Under the pieces are notes generated by a model, which was given only the letters and a program-made list of their open reading frames with translations, was not told the origin of the DNA and did not search any database. Below are positions 51,861 through 60,134 of a stretch of DNA of 64,000 nucleotides, piece after piece (the first letter of the stretch is position 1; each line of letters starts with the position of its first letter). The stretch is taken from positions 185,109-249,108 of the forward strand of contig JALELS010000020.1 of assembly GCA_022768065.1 (NCBI GenBank), in the 5' to 3' direction. This DNA comes from Ruminococcus sp. (GTDB lineage Bacteria; Bacillota; Clostridia; Oscillospirales; Acutalibacteraceae). A program made the position numbers and the translations under genes.

Positions 51861-54437
51861 ATGAATATATTTAAAACAATTTATGAGTGCAACAAAAATC
51901 ACCCGTCAAAGCTTGCCCTTTCCGTGACAATGGACGACGGCTCAACGCGCGCATATACCTACGGCGACGTGTTCGCAAAAGCCACCGAATACGGCGACAG
52001 ACTCCTGTCGGCAGGAGTCAAAGAGGGTGACCGCGTTGCAATAGCGTGCGAGGGCTCGCCCGAATGGACAATTGCATTCCTCGCCGTTTGCAAAATAAAA
52101 TGTACCGCGGCTCTTATTGACGCTTCACTCGGTTCTGCCGAGCTTAAAAGCTTTATTGACCGCTCCGATGTCAGGGCGGCGTTCCTGTCACCCAAAACAT
52201 TCGGCAAATTCACAGAGTTTCCCGATTACAAATTCCCCGTATTTAATGTATATGACTGCACCGTTTTTGACGGATGCCGAAATTCGGTAGAGGAGGAGCC
52301 GACATCAGACCCCTCGCCCGAAATTGCCACAATAATTTACTCCAGCGGCACAACGCGCCGCGCTGCTGGAATTATGCATACCCACGAGTCGCTTATAAAG
52401 ACAACTCAGATGACTTTGAACGTGCAGGAGCTTGTCGAAACCGACCGTTACCTCGCCATAATTCCGAACAGCCATATTTACGGCGTTATATGCCTTGTGC
52501 TCGGCCCGCATATGATAGGCGCCGACGTACATTATATAGAAACTCTCGGTGCGGAAGCCATTTTAAAGGCGTTCAAGGAATACAAGCCGACGGTTCTCTC
52601 GGCAGTACCGAAGGTCTACGAGCTGTTTATGACGCAGATACTCCGCAAGATAAACGACAATCCCGCAACTGCGCTTATGTTTAAGACCTTCTATCCGATA
52701 TGCGAAAAATCGCGCCGCAAAAACGGCAAGCTGCTCGGCAAAAAGATTTTCAAGAGTATTCACGACGGTTTCGGCGGCAGTCTGCGTGTGCTTTGCTCCG
52801 CAGGCGCTCCCATAAAAAAAGAGGTAGCGGATTTCTACTACGCTGCCGGATTTAACATTATGATAACCTACGGCGCGTCCGAAACAAACATTCCCACCAT
52901 AGGCAACACACCCGAGGATATAACCACCGACACCTGCGGCGTTCCGTATCCGCCCATATCGCTCAAAATAAGCGACGAGGGCGAAATGCTCATAAAATCA
53001 CCGTATATGATGGTGGGCTACTTCCGCGACGAAGAGGCTACAAAAGAGGCGTTCGACAAAGACGGCTGGTTTAAGACGGGCGACCTCGGAAATATAGACG
53101 AGCAGGGTCACGTTCACGTTACGGGCAGGCTCAAGGAAAACATCGTCCTTGCAACGGGCAAAAAAATAGCTCCCGATGACATCGAGGCAAAATATGCCGA
53201 TCTGCCGGGAGTGAAAGAGCTTGTAATATGCGGTGTTCCGGTTAAAAACGCCGATTACGACGAAGTTCACGCATTTGTAGTCCCCGAAATACTCTCGGCG
53301 GACAGTTTCGACAGCATTCGCAAAGAGATTACCGAGCGCGGTTCGTCGCTTATACAAAATATGCGCGTGGTCAAAACGCATTTCGTAGAGGAAATTCCGC
53401 GCACGTCTCTGCAAAAGCCCAAAAGGTATCTCCTGAAGAAAAAGGCGCTTGAGGGCAACGACGCCGCGGACGAAAAAATGATAGAGAAAAAGGGCGCCGA
53501 TATTGAATCGCGCGTTATCTCCGTCATTGCAAGAATCGCAAATGCCGACAAAAACGATATTTCGCTCTCGACAAAGGTATTTTCGGACCTTGCGATAGAT
53601 TCGCTGAGCTCCATAACGCTCGCGCTGGAGCTTGAGGACGAATTTAAGGTGAATATCGAGCCGTATTATCACGACGATATGACCGTAGCCGACATAGTGG
53701 CGGCTCTCGAGGGCAACGGCAAGCAGGTAAATTCGATAGGCAAGAGCGGCGTTTCGTATCCGCAGGATAAAAACGGCGGCGACTACGCGGCTTACAGCTT
53801 CTTTAAAAACCTTGCCAAGAGCTTTTACAAAATAAATGTAAGCGGCACGGAGCACATCCCGCAAAAAGGCGGATTTATAATCTGTGCAAATCACGTTTCA
53901 AAAATAGACTTTCTTTTTATTTCGCTCGCCCTCAGCAAAGAACGCTATATGAAGCTTTGCTGTATGGCTAAAAAGGAGCTTTTCAGAAACGACCCGTTCT
54001 CACGCAAGCTTATAAAAAGCGCAGGTATGGTTCCCGTTGACCGCGGCGGAATGAACTCAAGCTCCATGGAAAATCTCAAAAAGAGGCTCGAAGAAAACTG
54101 GGGCGTTATCATTCACCCGGAGGGCACAAGAAGCGAGGACGGCATTTTCAGAAAGATAAAGAGCGGTGCGGGCGCGCTTGCGGTCGAGACCGACACGCCG
54201 GTTATACCCGTATACATCGACGGAGCATACAACATTTTCCCGAAGAGCGGGAAAATGCCCAAGCTCTACGACTGGAAGCACAACAAAAAGTATCGTCTCA
54301 GCGTAACATTCGGAAAGCCCATTTCTCCGGACGGACTCACAACGGAAGAAATGACCGAAAAAATAGAGAGTGCAATTTCGGCTCTCCAAAAGGAAAACAG
54401 CACTCTGCCGCAGTTCAAGAACTCCGAATCCGACTGA
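51861..54437 (+). CDS. Three-domain acyl-activating enzyme - ACP - acyltransferase fusion
   Basis: Protein of 858 residues from the ATG at 51861 (GGAGG 7 bases upstream; earlier Met codons lack a ribosome site). Domain 1 (about 1-530) is an ANL adenylation domain with YSSGTT near 158. Domain 2 (about 555-635) is an acyl carrier protein with the phosphopantetheine Ser581 in AIDSLSS. Domain 3 (about 655-858) is a PlsC-type acyltransferase with NHVSKIDF (His678, Asp683) and HPEGTRSED near 752. This suggests that a fatty acid is activated, loaded on its own ACP and transferred to a lysophospholipid or glycerol phosphate, like Aas with an inserted ACP. Cytoplasmic, probably membrane-associated. 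Confidence 0.9.
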   Translation: MNIFKTIYECNKNHPSKLALSVTMDDGSTRAYTYGDVFAKATEYGDRLLSAGVKEGDRVAIACEGSPEWTIAFLAVCKIKCTAALIDASLGSAELKSFIDRSDVRAAFLSPKTFGKFTEFPDYKFPVFNVYDCTVFDGCRNSVEEEPTSDPSPEIATIIYSSGTTRRAAGIMHTHESLIKTTQMTLNVQELVETDRYLAIIPNSHIYGVICLVLGPHMIGADVHYIETLGAEAILKAFKEYKPTVLSAVPKVYELFMTQILRKINDNPATALMFKTFYPICEKSRRKNGKLLGKKIFKSIHDGFGGSLRVLCSAGAPIKKEVADFYYAAGFNIMITYGASETNIPTIGNTPEDITTDTCGVPYPPISLKISDEGEMLIKSPYMMVGYFRDEEATKEAFDKDGWFKTGDLGNIDEQGHVHVTGRLKENIVLATGKKIAPDDIEAKYADLPGVKELVICGVPVKNADYDEVHAFVVPEILSADSFDSIRKEITERGSSLIQNMRVVKTHFVEEIPRTSLQKPKRYLLKKKALEGNDAADEKMIEKKGADIESRVISVIARIANADKNDISLSTKVFSDLAIDSLSSITLALELEDEFKVNIEPYYHDDMTVADIVAALEGNGKQVNSIGKSGVSYPQDKNGGDYAAYSFFKNLAKSFYKINVSGTEHIPQKGGFIICANHVSKIDFLFISLALSKERYMKLCCMAKKELFRNDPFSRKLIKSAGMVPVDRGGMNSSSMENLKKRLEENWGVIIHPEGTRSEDGIFRKIKSGAGALAVETDTPVIPVYIDGAYNIFPKSGKMPKLYDWKHNKKYRLSVTFGKPISPDGLTTEEMTEKIESAISALQKENSTLPQFKNSESD

Positions 54438-54513
54438 AATTATTGATTTTCTCCCGTGTGACGAAAAGGTTTCGGCTCGTTCTTCGTACAAAAGAATTTT
54501 ATATCACAAAACA

Positions 54514-54553
54514 AAAACAGCCGTTCCGCACTTTCGCGGAACGACTGTTTTTA
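54514..54553. terminator. Bidirectional terminator between the fusion gene and maf
   Basis: AAAAACAG-CCGTTCCGC pairs with GCGGAACG-CTGTTTTT around ACTTTC (one bulge). Confidence 0.88.
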
Positions 54554-54627
54554 TGTTTATATGGGTACCCGACAAATGCAAATCGGCAGAGGGCTGTAAT
54601 CGGTTGCGAAAATTCCGACTGCTCCGA

Positions 54628-55194
54628 TTATAATTTCGGTACAATGCCGAATTCGCGCAAAGTCCGCGCACATTTTGAAAGCGGCAGTCCCACCACGCTG
54701 TAATAATCACCGTCTATCTTTTCCGCAAAAACAGCCGCACGCCCTTGTATACCGTATGCGCCTGCCTTATCAAACGGCTCCTTTGTAGCTATGTAAGCGT
54801 TTATTTCGTCATCGGAAAGCGGATAAAACACAACGTCGGTTTTTACCGCAAACACGCATTTTTTGTCGGCGCTCTTTATTGTAACGCCCGTATATACGCT
54901 GTGCGTCCTGCCCGACAGGCTTTTGAGCATCGCGAATGCCTCGGCGCTGTCACGGGGCTTGCCGAGTATGGAATTTTCGAGCGACACCACGGTATCGGCG
55001 GAAAGGACAACTTCATCGGGACCGATTTTCGCGGCGTCGGCTTTTCTTTCCGATAAGAGCTTTACCGCGTCCTCCGGCAATATACCGTCGGGGAGCGACT
55101 CGTCCGCAGACGACGGCTTTACGGAAAATTCATATCCGGCATTTTTCAGTATTTCGGAACGCCTCGGCGATCCCGACGCGAGTATCAGTTTCAT
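54628..55194 (-). CDS. Maf-like nucleoside triphosphate pyrophosphatase
   Basis: House-cleaning enzyme (dTTP/UTP or m7GTP pyrophosphatase) and division-inhibitor homologue, 188 residues. Starts LILASGSPRRSEIL, with VVLSADTVVSLENSILGKPRDSAEA and DKAGAYGIQGRAA, then YYSVVGLPLSK. The AYGIQG signature fits the dTTP/UTP-type (YhdE) subgroup. Alone on its strand, next to a repeat array. Confidence 0.95.
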   Translation of the reverse strand: MKLILASGSPRRSEILKNAGYEFSVKPSSADESLPDGILPEDAVKLLSERKADAAKIGPDEVVLSADTVVSLENSILGKPRDSAEAFAMLKSLSGRTHSVYTGVTIKSADKKCVFAVKTDVVFYPLSDDEINAYIATKEPFDKAGAYGIQGRAAVFAEKIDGDYYSVVGLPLSKCARTLREFGIVPKL

Positions 55195-55240
55195 TTTTTA
55201 TCCTTCGGATTTTTATTGTTGTTTGCGGAAAGTGCAATGT

Positions 55241-55364
55241 TTTTTAATCCCTCAGTCACCTTCGCCATTGCCTCCCTTGAAATGTTTGATGGGCTACCGT
55301 TAAGGCAAGCCGGAGGGATTTCTTTGGGTTATATGGAATTTAAACAGAAAGCGCATTATCTTTT
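55241..55364 (+). repeat. Repeat array 1, left composite part
   Basis: Segment with AATCCCTCAGTC, a hairpin-forming CTACCGTTAAGGCAAGCC region, GGAGGGATTTCTTTGGG, and the AGAAAGCGCATTATCTTTTAA junction. Its reverse complement is found, with mismatches, at 63733-63851. Confidence 0.75.
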
Positions 55365-55534
55365 AATCCCTCAGTCTACTCACTTCGTTCGCAGACAGCT
55401 CCCTTTACAAGGGAGCCTATATAAAGCCCTCAGTCTGTTCGCTGCGCTCACAGCCAGCTCCCTTTTCAAGGGAGCCTAAACAATCCCTCAGTCTGTTCGC
55501 TACGCTCACAGACAGCTCCCTTTACAAGGGAGCC
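55365..55534 (+). repeat. Repeat array 1, three ~53-bp units
   Basis: Three tandem, diverged units at 55365-55417, 55425-55476 and 55482-55534. Each starts with CCCTCAGTC, has TTCGCT-x-CGCTCACAG in the middle and ends in the palindrome GCTCCCTTTwCAAGGGAGCC. No spacers of unique sequence, so not CRISPR. Such palindromic units are scattered in gut Clostridia genomes; a related array lies inverted at 63564-64000. Confidence 0.9.
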
Positions 55535-55596
55535 TTTTGGTTCATTTGCTTTTTGAGTGGGGATGATTATCGATTCGGTTGATACCGTACGTTTTG

Positions 55597-56139
55597 TCAA
55601 TACTTTCCGTTTTCGAGATAATAGGTTTTTACTATACCCACCTGGGTTTTGCTGTCGGTTATTTGGTTATTCATAACCATCTCAAATGCCTTTTGCAGAG
55701 GAATTTTCTCAACCTCGAGAAATTCGTCCTTATCAAGGTGCTGTTCGCCGAAGGTAAGCCCTTTTGCGAGATACATATGTATTATTTCGCCGCAGTAGCC
55801 GGGCGACGGATACAAATTCCCGAGTGAAATATAGCTGCGTGCGGTAGCGCCGGTCTCTTCTTTTAATTCGCGCTTGCCCGCAAGGAACGGGTCCTCGCCC
55901 TTTTCAAGCTTGCCGGCAGGCAGCTCTAAGAGCACTTCCGAGTAAGGGTAGCGAAACTGCCTTACAAATATAAGCTCGCCGTCCTCTGTAAGCGGCGCAA
56001 CGCACACTCCGCCGTTATGCTCCACAACCTCGCGCAAAGCCGTTGTGCCGTCGGGCATCAAAGCCTCGTCAACGCGCATATTTACAATACGTCCGCGAAA
56101 TTTATAATCCTGTTTTAAAGTTTTTTCGGTCATGTCCAT
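55597..56139 (-). CDS. Nudix hydrolase, ADP-ribose pyrophosphatase type
   Basis: Hydrolyses ADP-ribose to AMP and ribose-5-phosphate. From the ATG at 56139 (GGAGTG 8 bases upstream) it has 180 residues beginning MDMTEKTLKQ; the longer frame runs through the divergent promoter region. The Nudix box GKLEKGEDPFLAGKRELKEE is complete, followed by ETGA. Upstream FVRQFRYPYSEVLLELPAGK is typical of NudF/YqkG. Divergent from the pseudo-carboxypeptidase gene (97 bases apart). Confidence 0.93.
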   Translation of the reverse strand: MDMTEKTLKQDYKFRGRIVNMRVDEALMPDGTTALREVVEHNGGVCVAPLTEDGELIFVRQFRYPYSEVLLELPAGKLEKGEDPFLAGKRELKEETGATARSYISLGNLYPSPGYCGEIIHMYLAKGLTFGEQHLDKDEFLEVEKIPLQKAFEMVMNNQITDSKTQVGIVKTYYLENGKY

Positions 56140-56236
56140 AATATTTTCACTCCGTTCGGAATATATATTGTTAGTGTTATACCCGATGTAATATTTCGGG
56201 CAGGCGCTGAGATAAAAAAGAAAGCAGTTGATAAAA

Positions 56237-57124
56237 ATGATTGTTAAACCCGAACCGCTTACATACGACTCTACGAAAAATATGATAACTCTTTTGAGAA
56301 ACGAATACGACTTTGCCGGATTTGAGGTTATCGGAAGAAGCTGGGCAGGTAAAGCCGTATTTTCGATGAGCATCGGCGATGGCAGCGAAAACGTGCTGTT
56401 CCTCGGCGGTATGCGCGGAAAAGAGCAGATGACAACGCTGTTGCTGCTCCGCTTCTTTGAAAAAATGTGCGACGCCTATAAAAATGATAAAAAAATAAGC
56501 GCCGTAAAAATACGCAAGTCTCTCCAAAACCGCAAAATAACGATAGTTCCGCTCGTTTCACCCGACGCTTTGGATATAGCGTCAAAAAGAGCCGACGGCG
56601 CAGGGGTCTATGCGGGACTTGTTGCCCGTGCGGCAAAGGGCGATTACTCAAAGTGGAACGCCAACGCGCGCGGCGTTGATATTTCGCGTAATTTTAATTT
56701 CCGGCACAACGAAATTATATACGACGACCTGTCTTTTTCGAGCCCGTCGCCGCAGTTTTACGCAGGCCCGTCGCCCGAGAGCGAACCCGAGACAAAGGCA
56801 ATATCAAATCTCTGCGAAAACGAGCTTTTCAGATATGCGTTTTGCTTTTCAGTAGGCGGCGAAAGAATCTATTGGAGCGAACGATATGACAATCTCTCGG
56901 AAACTGCAATGATGGCAAAGGTGCTCTCCTCCGTAAGCGGCTATCCGCTCTGCCGCAAAGAAGAAAAAGAGCGGCTCGGAACATTTTGCGAGTGGTTCAA
57001 CGAAAAGCACCGCAGACCGGCTTTTGAAGTCTCGCTCGGGAACCGCGAAAACATACCGTTAGAGGATTTTGACTTCCTTTATAACCGACTTGAAGAGATG
57101 CTGACGCTCGGCGCGATAATGTAG
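56237..57124 (+). CDS. M14 carboxypeptidase-fold protein lacking zinc ligands
   Basis: Protein of 295 residues (a TTG start 9 bases earlier is possible) resembling zinc carboxypeptidases such as gamma-D-Glu-diamino acid peptidases. The scaffold segments are there: NARGVDISRNFNF, a GERIYW-type strand, and a C-terminal FEVSLG that could supply the catalytic Glu. But the HxxE zinc motif reads RGKE (GGMRGKE, 57-63), and the third-ligand His in the usual HSxG-x-x-IYW strand is replaced (CFSVGGERIYW). No signal peptide. Likely inactive as a peptidase; perhaps a cytoplasmic binding protein. Neighbour of murD2-murL, convergent with it. Confidence 0.7.
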   Translation: MIVKPEPLTYDSTKNMITLLRNEYDFAGFEVIGRSWAGKAVFSMSIGDGSENVLFLGGMRGKEQMTTLLLLRFFEKMCDAYKNDKKISAVKIRKSLQNRKITIVPLVSPDALDIASKRADGAGVYAGLVARAAKGDYSKWNANARGVDISRNFNFRHNEIIYDDLSFSSPSPQFYAGPSPESEPETKAISNLCENELFRYAFCFSVGGERIYWSERYDNLSETAMMAKVLSSVSGYPLCRKEEKERLGTFCEWFNEKHRRPAFEVSLGNRENIPLEDFDFLYNRLEEMLTLGAIM

Positions 57125-57217
57125 TTGATTTTTAACTAAAGCTTCCGCTTGCCTTGGAGCAGATATTATTTTCGACGTGTCAACATAAAAACACAGCTCA
57201 ATATTTCTGATTTTTAA

Positions 57218-57254
57218 GACTTCGGCAAGAGACAATACCGCCTTTGCCGAAGTC
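57218..57254 (+). terminator. Terminator after the M14-like gene
   Basis: GACTTCGGCAA (57218-57228) pairs with TTGCCGAAGTC (57244-57254), followed by CTTTTGCTTTT. Confidence 0.82.
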
Positions 57255-57272
57255 CTTTTGCTTTTATGGTGT

Positions 57273-58568
57273 TTAATCTTCTTTTCCGTATTCGCGGACA
57301 AGCTTTTTGTAATGCCTGCCCTTTTCCTCAAAGTTTTTATAGCAGTTATAGCTTGAAGCGGCAGGCGAAAGCAGGCAGATTTTACCCTTTTCGGTTACCT
57401 CATATGCCTTTTTTACCGCCGACTCAAGGTCCGGCGCCTTATACACGTTTTTTTGGGGCGCACCCTCGATTTTATCGCAGATCTTATGACCCGTTTCGGG
57501 CGTGCCTATCAGATTTTTAATATTGCTTTTCTTTAAATAATTTTCAAATTCGCCGTAATCAAGACCTCTGTCCATACCGCCGAAAATCAGCGTATCCACA
57601 TCTTTAAGCGCTTCTGCGGCGCACTCCACGGCGTGCGGTATAGTCGCAATGCAATCGTTGTAAAAGGTTATTCCGCGGAAAGTGCCGACCTTTTCCATAC
57701 GGTGCTCTATGCCGTTGAATTTTTCTATTGCTCTTTCGGCGGCAGCCGCGTCCACACCGAAATGCTTTGCCGCCTCAAAGGCAAAAAGTATATCCTGCCT
57801 GTTATGCTCGCCGAGAAGATGCTCGTTTTGCACGTTAAAGGGCATGGGCGCGTCCTTTTTTACGCCGACCTTGTGCGATTTGATTTTGCCGAGGTCGCAA
57901 AGGTCGTCAAGCCCCTGTGTTGCATTATAAATAAAGGTGTCGTCCTCTTTTTGCCAGCGGACTATATTGAGCTTCGCATTTACGTAACCGCGAAAACCGT
58001 CGCGGTAGTGGTCAAGATGCTCCTCATAAATATTGGTGAGAACCGCAACCTCCGGTGAGGATGAGGTAAATTCGAGCTGATGCGACGACATCTCGATAAC
58101 CGCTATCGTCTCGGGCGTGACCGTGTTAATATCCTCAAGCACGGGTACGCCGATATTTCCTATGAGGCGAGCGTCAAATCCGCCCTCTTTAAGCATATCG
58201 TAAATCAGCGTGGAGGTTGTGGTTTTGCCCTTTGAACCGGTTATGCCCACCTTGCGGCACGGCGCAAACTTCAAGAACAAATCGGTCTGGCAGGTAACCA
58301 GTGTTCCGTCTTTTATATCCACATTCAAAAAGGCTATGCCGGGGGATTTCATAACTATGTCGAAGTCGTTTAAGCTGTCCATATAGCTGTCGCCGCAAAT
58401 GAGCGTGACGTTTTTGTCGTCGAGCTTTATCTCGTTTTTATCGGCAACGGTTAAGTGCATATCGGGGTACATACTCCGTATAAACCGATACGTTGAAACG
58501 CCCTCTCTGCCGAAGCCGAGAATAAGCACTTTTTTATCCTTGAACATCTGAGCCGCACTCTGATACAT
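57273..58568 (-). CDS. MurD-type ligase, probably MurD2 (adds L-Glu)
   Basis: Mur ligase of 431 residues joining glutamate to UDP-MurNAc-L-Ala. ATG at 58568 has AAGGAG 10 bases upstream; it overlaps the murL gene by 35 bases. Features: Rossmann start VLILGFGREGVSTY, P-loop GITGSKGKTTT (108-118), Lys199 (carbamylated-type) in GYVNAKL, and C-terminal domain with GGMDRGLDY and LLSPAASSYNCYKNFEEKG. In canonical MurD the D-Glu site has NDSKATN; here it reads NDCIATI (304-310), losing the Lys. That change plus the MurL neighbour suggests MurD2, which uses L-Glu. If not, it is the normal MurD with an odd site. Confidence 0.85.
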   Translation of the reverse strand: MYQSAAQMFKDKKVLILGFGREGVSTYRFIRSMYPDMHLTVADKNEIKLDDKNVTLICGDSYMDSLNDFDIVMKSPGIAFLNVDIKDGTLVTCQTDLFLKFAPCRKVGITGSKGKTTTSTLIYDMLKEGGFDARLIGNIGVPVLEDINTVTPETIAVIEMSSHQLEFTSSSPEVAVLTNIYEEHLDHYRDGFRGYVNAKLNIVRWQKEDDTFIYNATQGLDDLCDLGKIKSHKVGVKKDAPMPFNVQNEHLLGEHNRQDILFAFEAAKHFGVDAAAAERAIEKFNGIEHRMEKVGTFRGITFYNDCIATIPHAVECAAEALKDVDTLIFGGMDRGLDYGEFENYLKKSNIKNLIGTPETGHKICDKIEGAPQKNVYKAPDLESAVKKAYEVTEKGKICLLSPAASSYNCYKNFEEKGRHYKKLVREYGKED

Positions 58569-59931
58569 TTTCATACATCTCCTTAACAGCAAACAAAAAG
58601 TCGTCGGGAACATTGTTTACGGGATTATATTCGTTTAGTAAGTTTTTATCTAAAATACTCTTATCCGCTTTTTTGTAAAAATAATCGAGCAAATAAGGCA
58701 TCTTTTTATTTTCCTTTATGAACCGCTGTGCCGTGAGCATAAGGGCATAATTTATCTCGCTTACCGTGCCGACGCACTCAAACGGCTTTACGGGTGTGAA
58801 GCCCACAAGTCCGTCGAAAACGTCCTTTAAGCTCTCGTCCGACAACATCTCGCTGCCGAAAATATCCGAAAGAGTCGAAAGAAGCAAAAACGGCGATAAT
58901 ATCGAATAAACAAAAAGACACTTGGCACACTTACAGCACCATATGTTTTTCTTACTGCCGCGGTTGCAGCTGCGGAAAACCTTGTGATACTGCGGCAAAA
59001 GCGCAAACTGTTTTGCAATCTGCAACTCCGAAAACGGCCGCAAAAGGCTGAAATAGCGTATGCCCGAAAGCAGATTTTCGCCGACATATTCGGTGAAATC
59101 GTTTTCAAATCTGTATGACTTTGAATACTGGTGGTTTACTTCTCTGCCCTCAATGTTGCCCGAATTTGCACTCGATTCGTTTGAGAGGACAATGTATTCA
59201 CCGCCTATAAGATAGGCGCAATACAGTGAGAGAAAAGCTACGATTGCCGAAAACGGCGTGTGACCGTTTAAAAATCCTTTTTCGTTAAGCTCCAGTAAAT
59301 TTTTATCTATTGTGCGGTAAGTCCTTATTATATCGTCCTCGCCGTAGCCTGCGGCAACAACCGTTTCGGTGCGCGCCGGCTGGTCGTTTACCGTGAAAAA
59401 CTTATTCTTTTTGCCGAACGGCTTTAAAAGCTCGGCTGTAACGGCGCTGTCTTTTCCGCCGCCTACCGGAATAAGGTTGATACCGGCGGTATTGTAGCAG
59501 AGCTCGGCGGCAGCAGTCGGCTCTTCGTCGCAGACAACTGTCATAAACGTCTCTTTGTCGGCGTCAATACCGTTAATATAGAAAAACTCCGACAGTCCGC
59601 CGAAATAGAGCTGTTTCCAAAATTCCTTTTGCCTGTCGCTCAAAGAGCCGCATTTTACAATTACGGTTTTCGGGCAGGCGGTTTTCCAGTAGCTGACAAG
59701 CTCCACCATACCGAGCGAAAAAACGATATTTTGCGCCGTGGGAGACGAAAAGTCGTTGAGACAGCTTTCCTCTGTGATTTTTATTTTTGTTTGCGGATGA
59801 AATTCGCAGAGACCGTCTATTTTAAAATCGAACGAAACGGTTATATATTCTTCGTCGCGTGAAATATGATAATTTTCATAGGTAAAGGTCTTGTACTGCT
59901 CCCTGAAGAGCGAAAATTTATCGTTAGGCAT
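58534..59931 (-). CDS. murL: MurL-like UDP-MurNAc-L-Ala-L-Glu epimerase
   Basis: Protein of 465 residues resembling MurL, which adenylates and epimerises the terminal L-Glu of UDP-MurNAc-L-Ala-L-Glu to D-Glu. PP-loop-like IPVGGGKDSAV (about 155-164), LSNESSANSG and VNHQYSKS (about 265-272), and a cysteine cluster near 322-338 (SCNRGS, WCCKCAKC), the set I remember for this family. GGAGG 6 bases before the ATG. Directly upstream of and overlapping the MurD-like ligase, the same partners as in Xanthomonas (MurD2-MurL). Rare in Firmicutes, which normally use glutamate racemase; no murI is in the window. Confidence 0.72.
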   Translation of the reverse strand: MPNDKFSLFREQYKTFTYENYHISRDEEYITVSFDFKIDGLCEFHPQTKIKITEESCLNDFSSPTAQNIVFSLGMVELVSYWKTACPKTVIVKCGSLSDRQKEFWKQLYFGGLSEFFYINGIDADKETFMTVVCDEEPTAAAELCYNTAGINLIPVGGGKDSAVTAELLKPFGKKNKFFTVNDQPARTETVVAAGYGEDDIIRTYRTIDKNLLELNEKGFLNGHTPFSAIVAFLSLYCAYLIGGEYIVLSNESSANSGNIEGREVNHQYSKSYRFENDFTEYVGENLLSGIRYFSLLRPFSELQIAKQFALLPQYHKVFRSCNRGSKKNIWCCKCAKCLFVYSILSPFLLLSTLSDIFGSEMLSDESLKDVFDGLVGFTPVKPFECVGTVSEINYALMLTAQRFIKENKKMPYLLDYFYKKADKSILDKNLLNEYNPVNNVPDDFLFAVKEMYENVSECGSDVQG

Positions 59932-60032
59932 TTTTTACCTCCAAAATTCATTCATATTATTATACTAATTTAATATAAAAAAAGCAAGAAAACGGAAAAA
60001 TTAACATTTCTTATAATTTAATAAAATAGTAA

Positions 60033-60061
60033 TTGCTATTATTGGGCAATTGTGCTATAAT
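60033..60061 (+). promoter_or_regulatory. Promoter of the EF-G-like gene
   Basis: TTGCTA (60033-60038), 17-base spacer, TATAAT (60056-60061), 73 bases before the GTG start. Confidence 0.7.
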
Positions 60062-60134
60062 TTCAGCATACCGACTCAAACTATTATGAATAATACATAA
60101 ACAGCGGTAATATCTATTTTAGGAGGAAAATCCT

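Noticed and set aside
52998..53894. 298-residue ORF on the minus strand
   Set aside because: Antisense to the acyl-activating fusion gene, which has clear catalytic motifs.
55365..55534. CRISPR array
   Set aside because: Only three units, diverged, ~53 bp and adjoining with 5-7 base gaps; no spacers and no cas genes. They are palindromic intergenic repeats.
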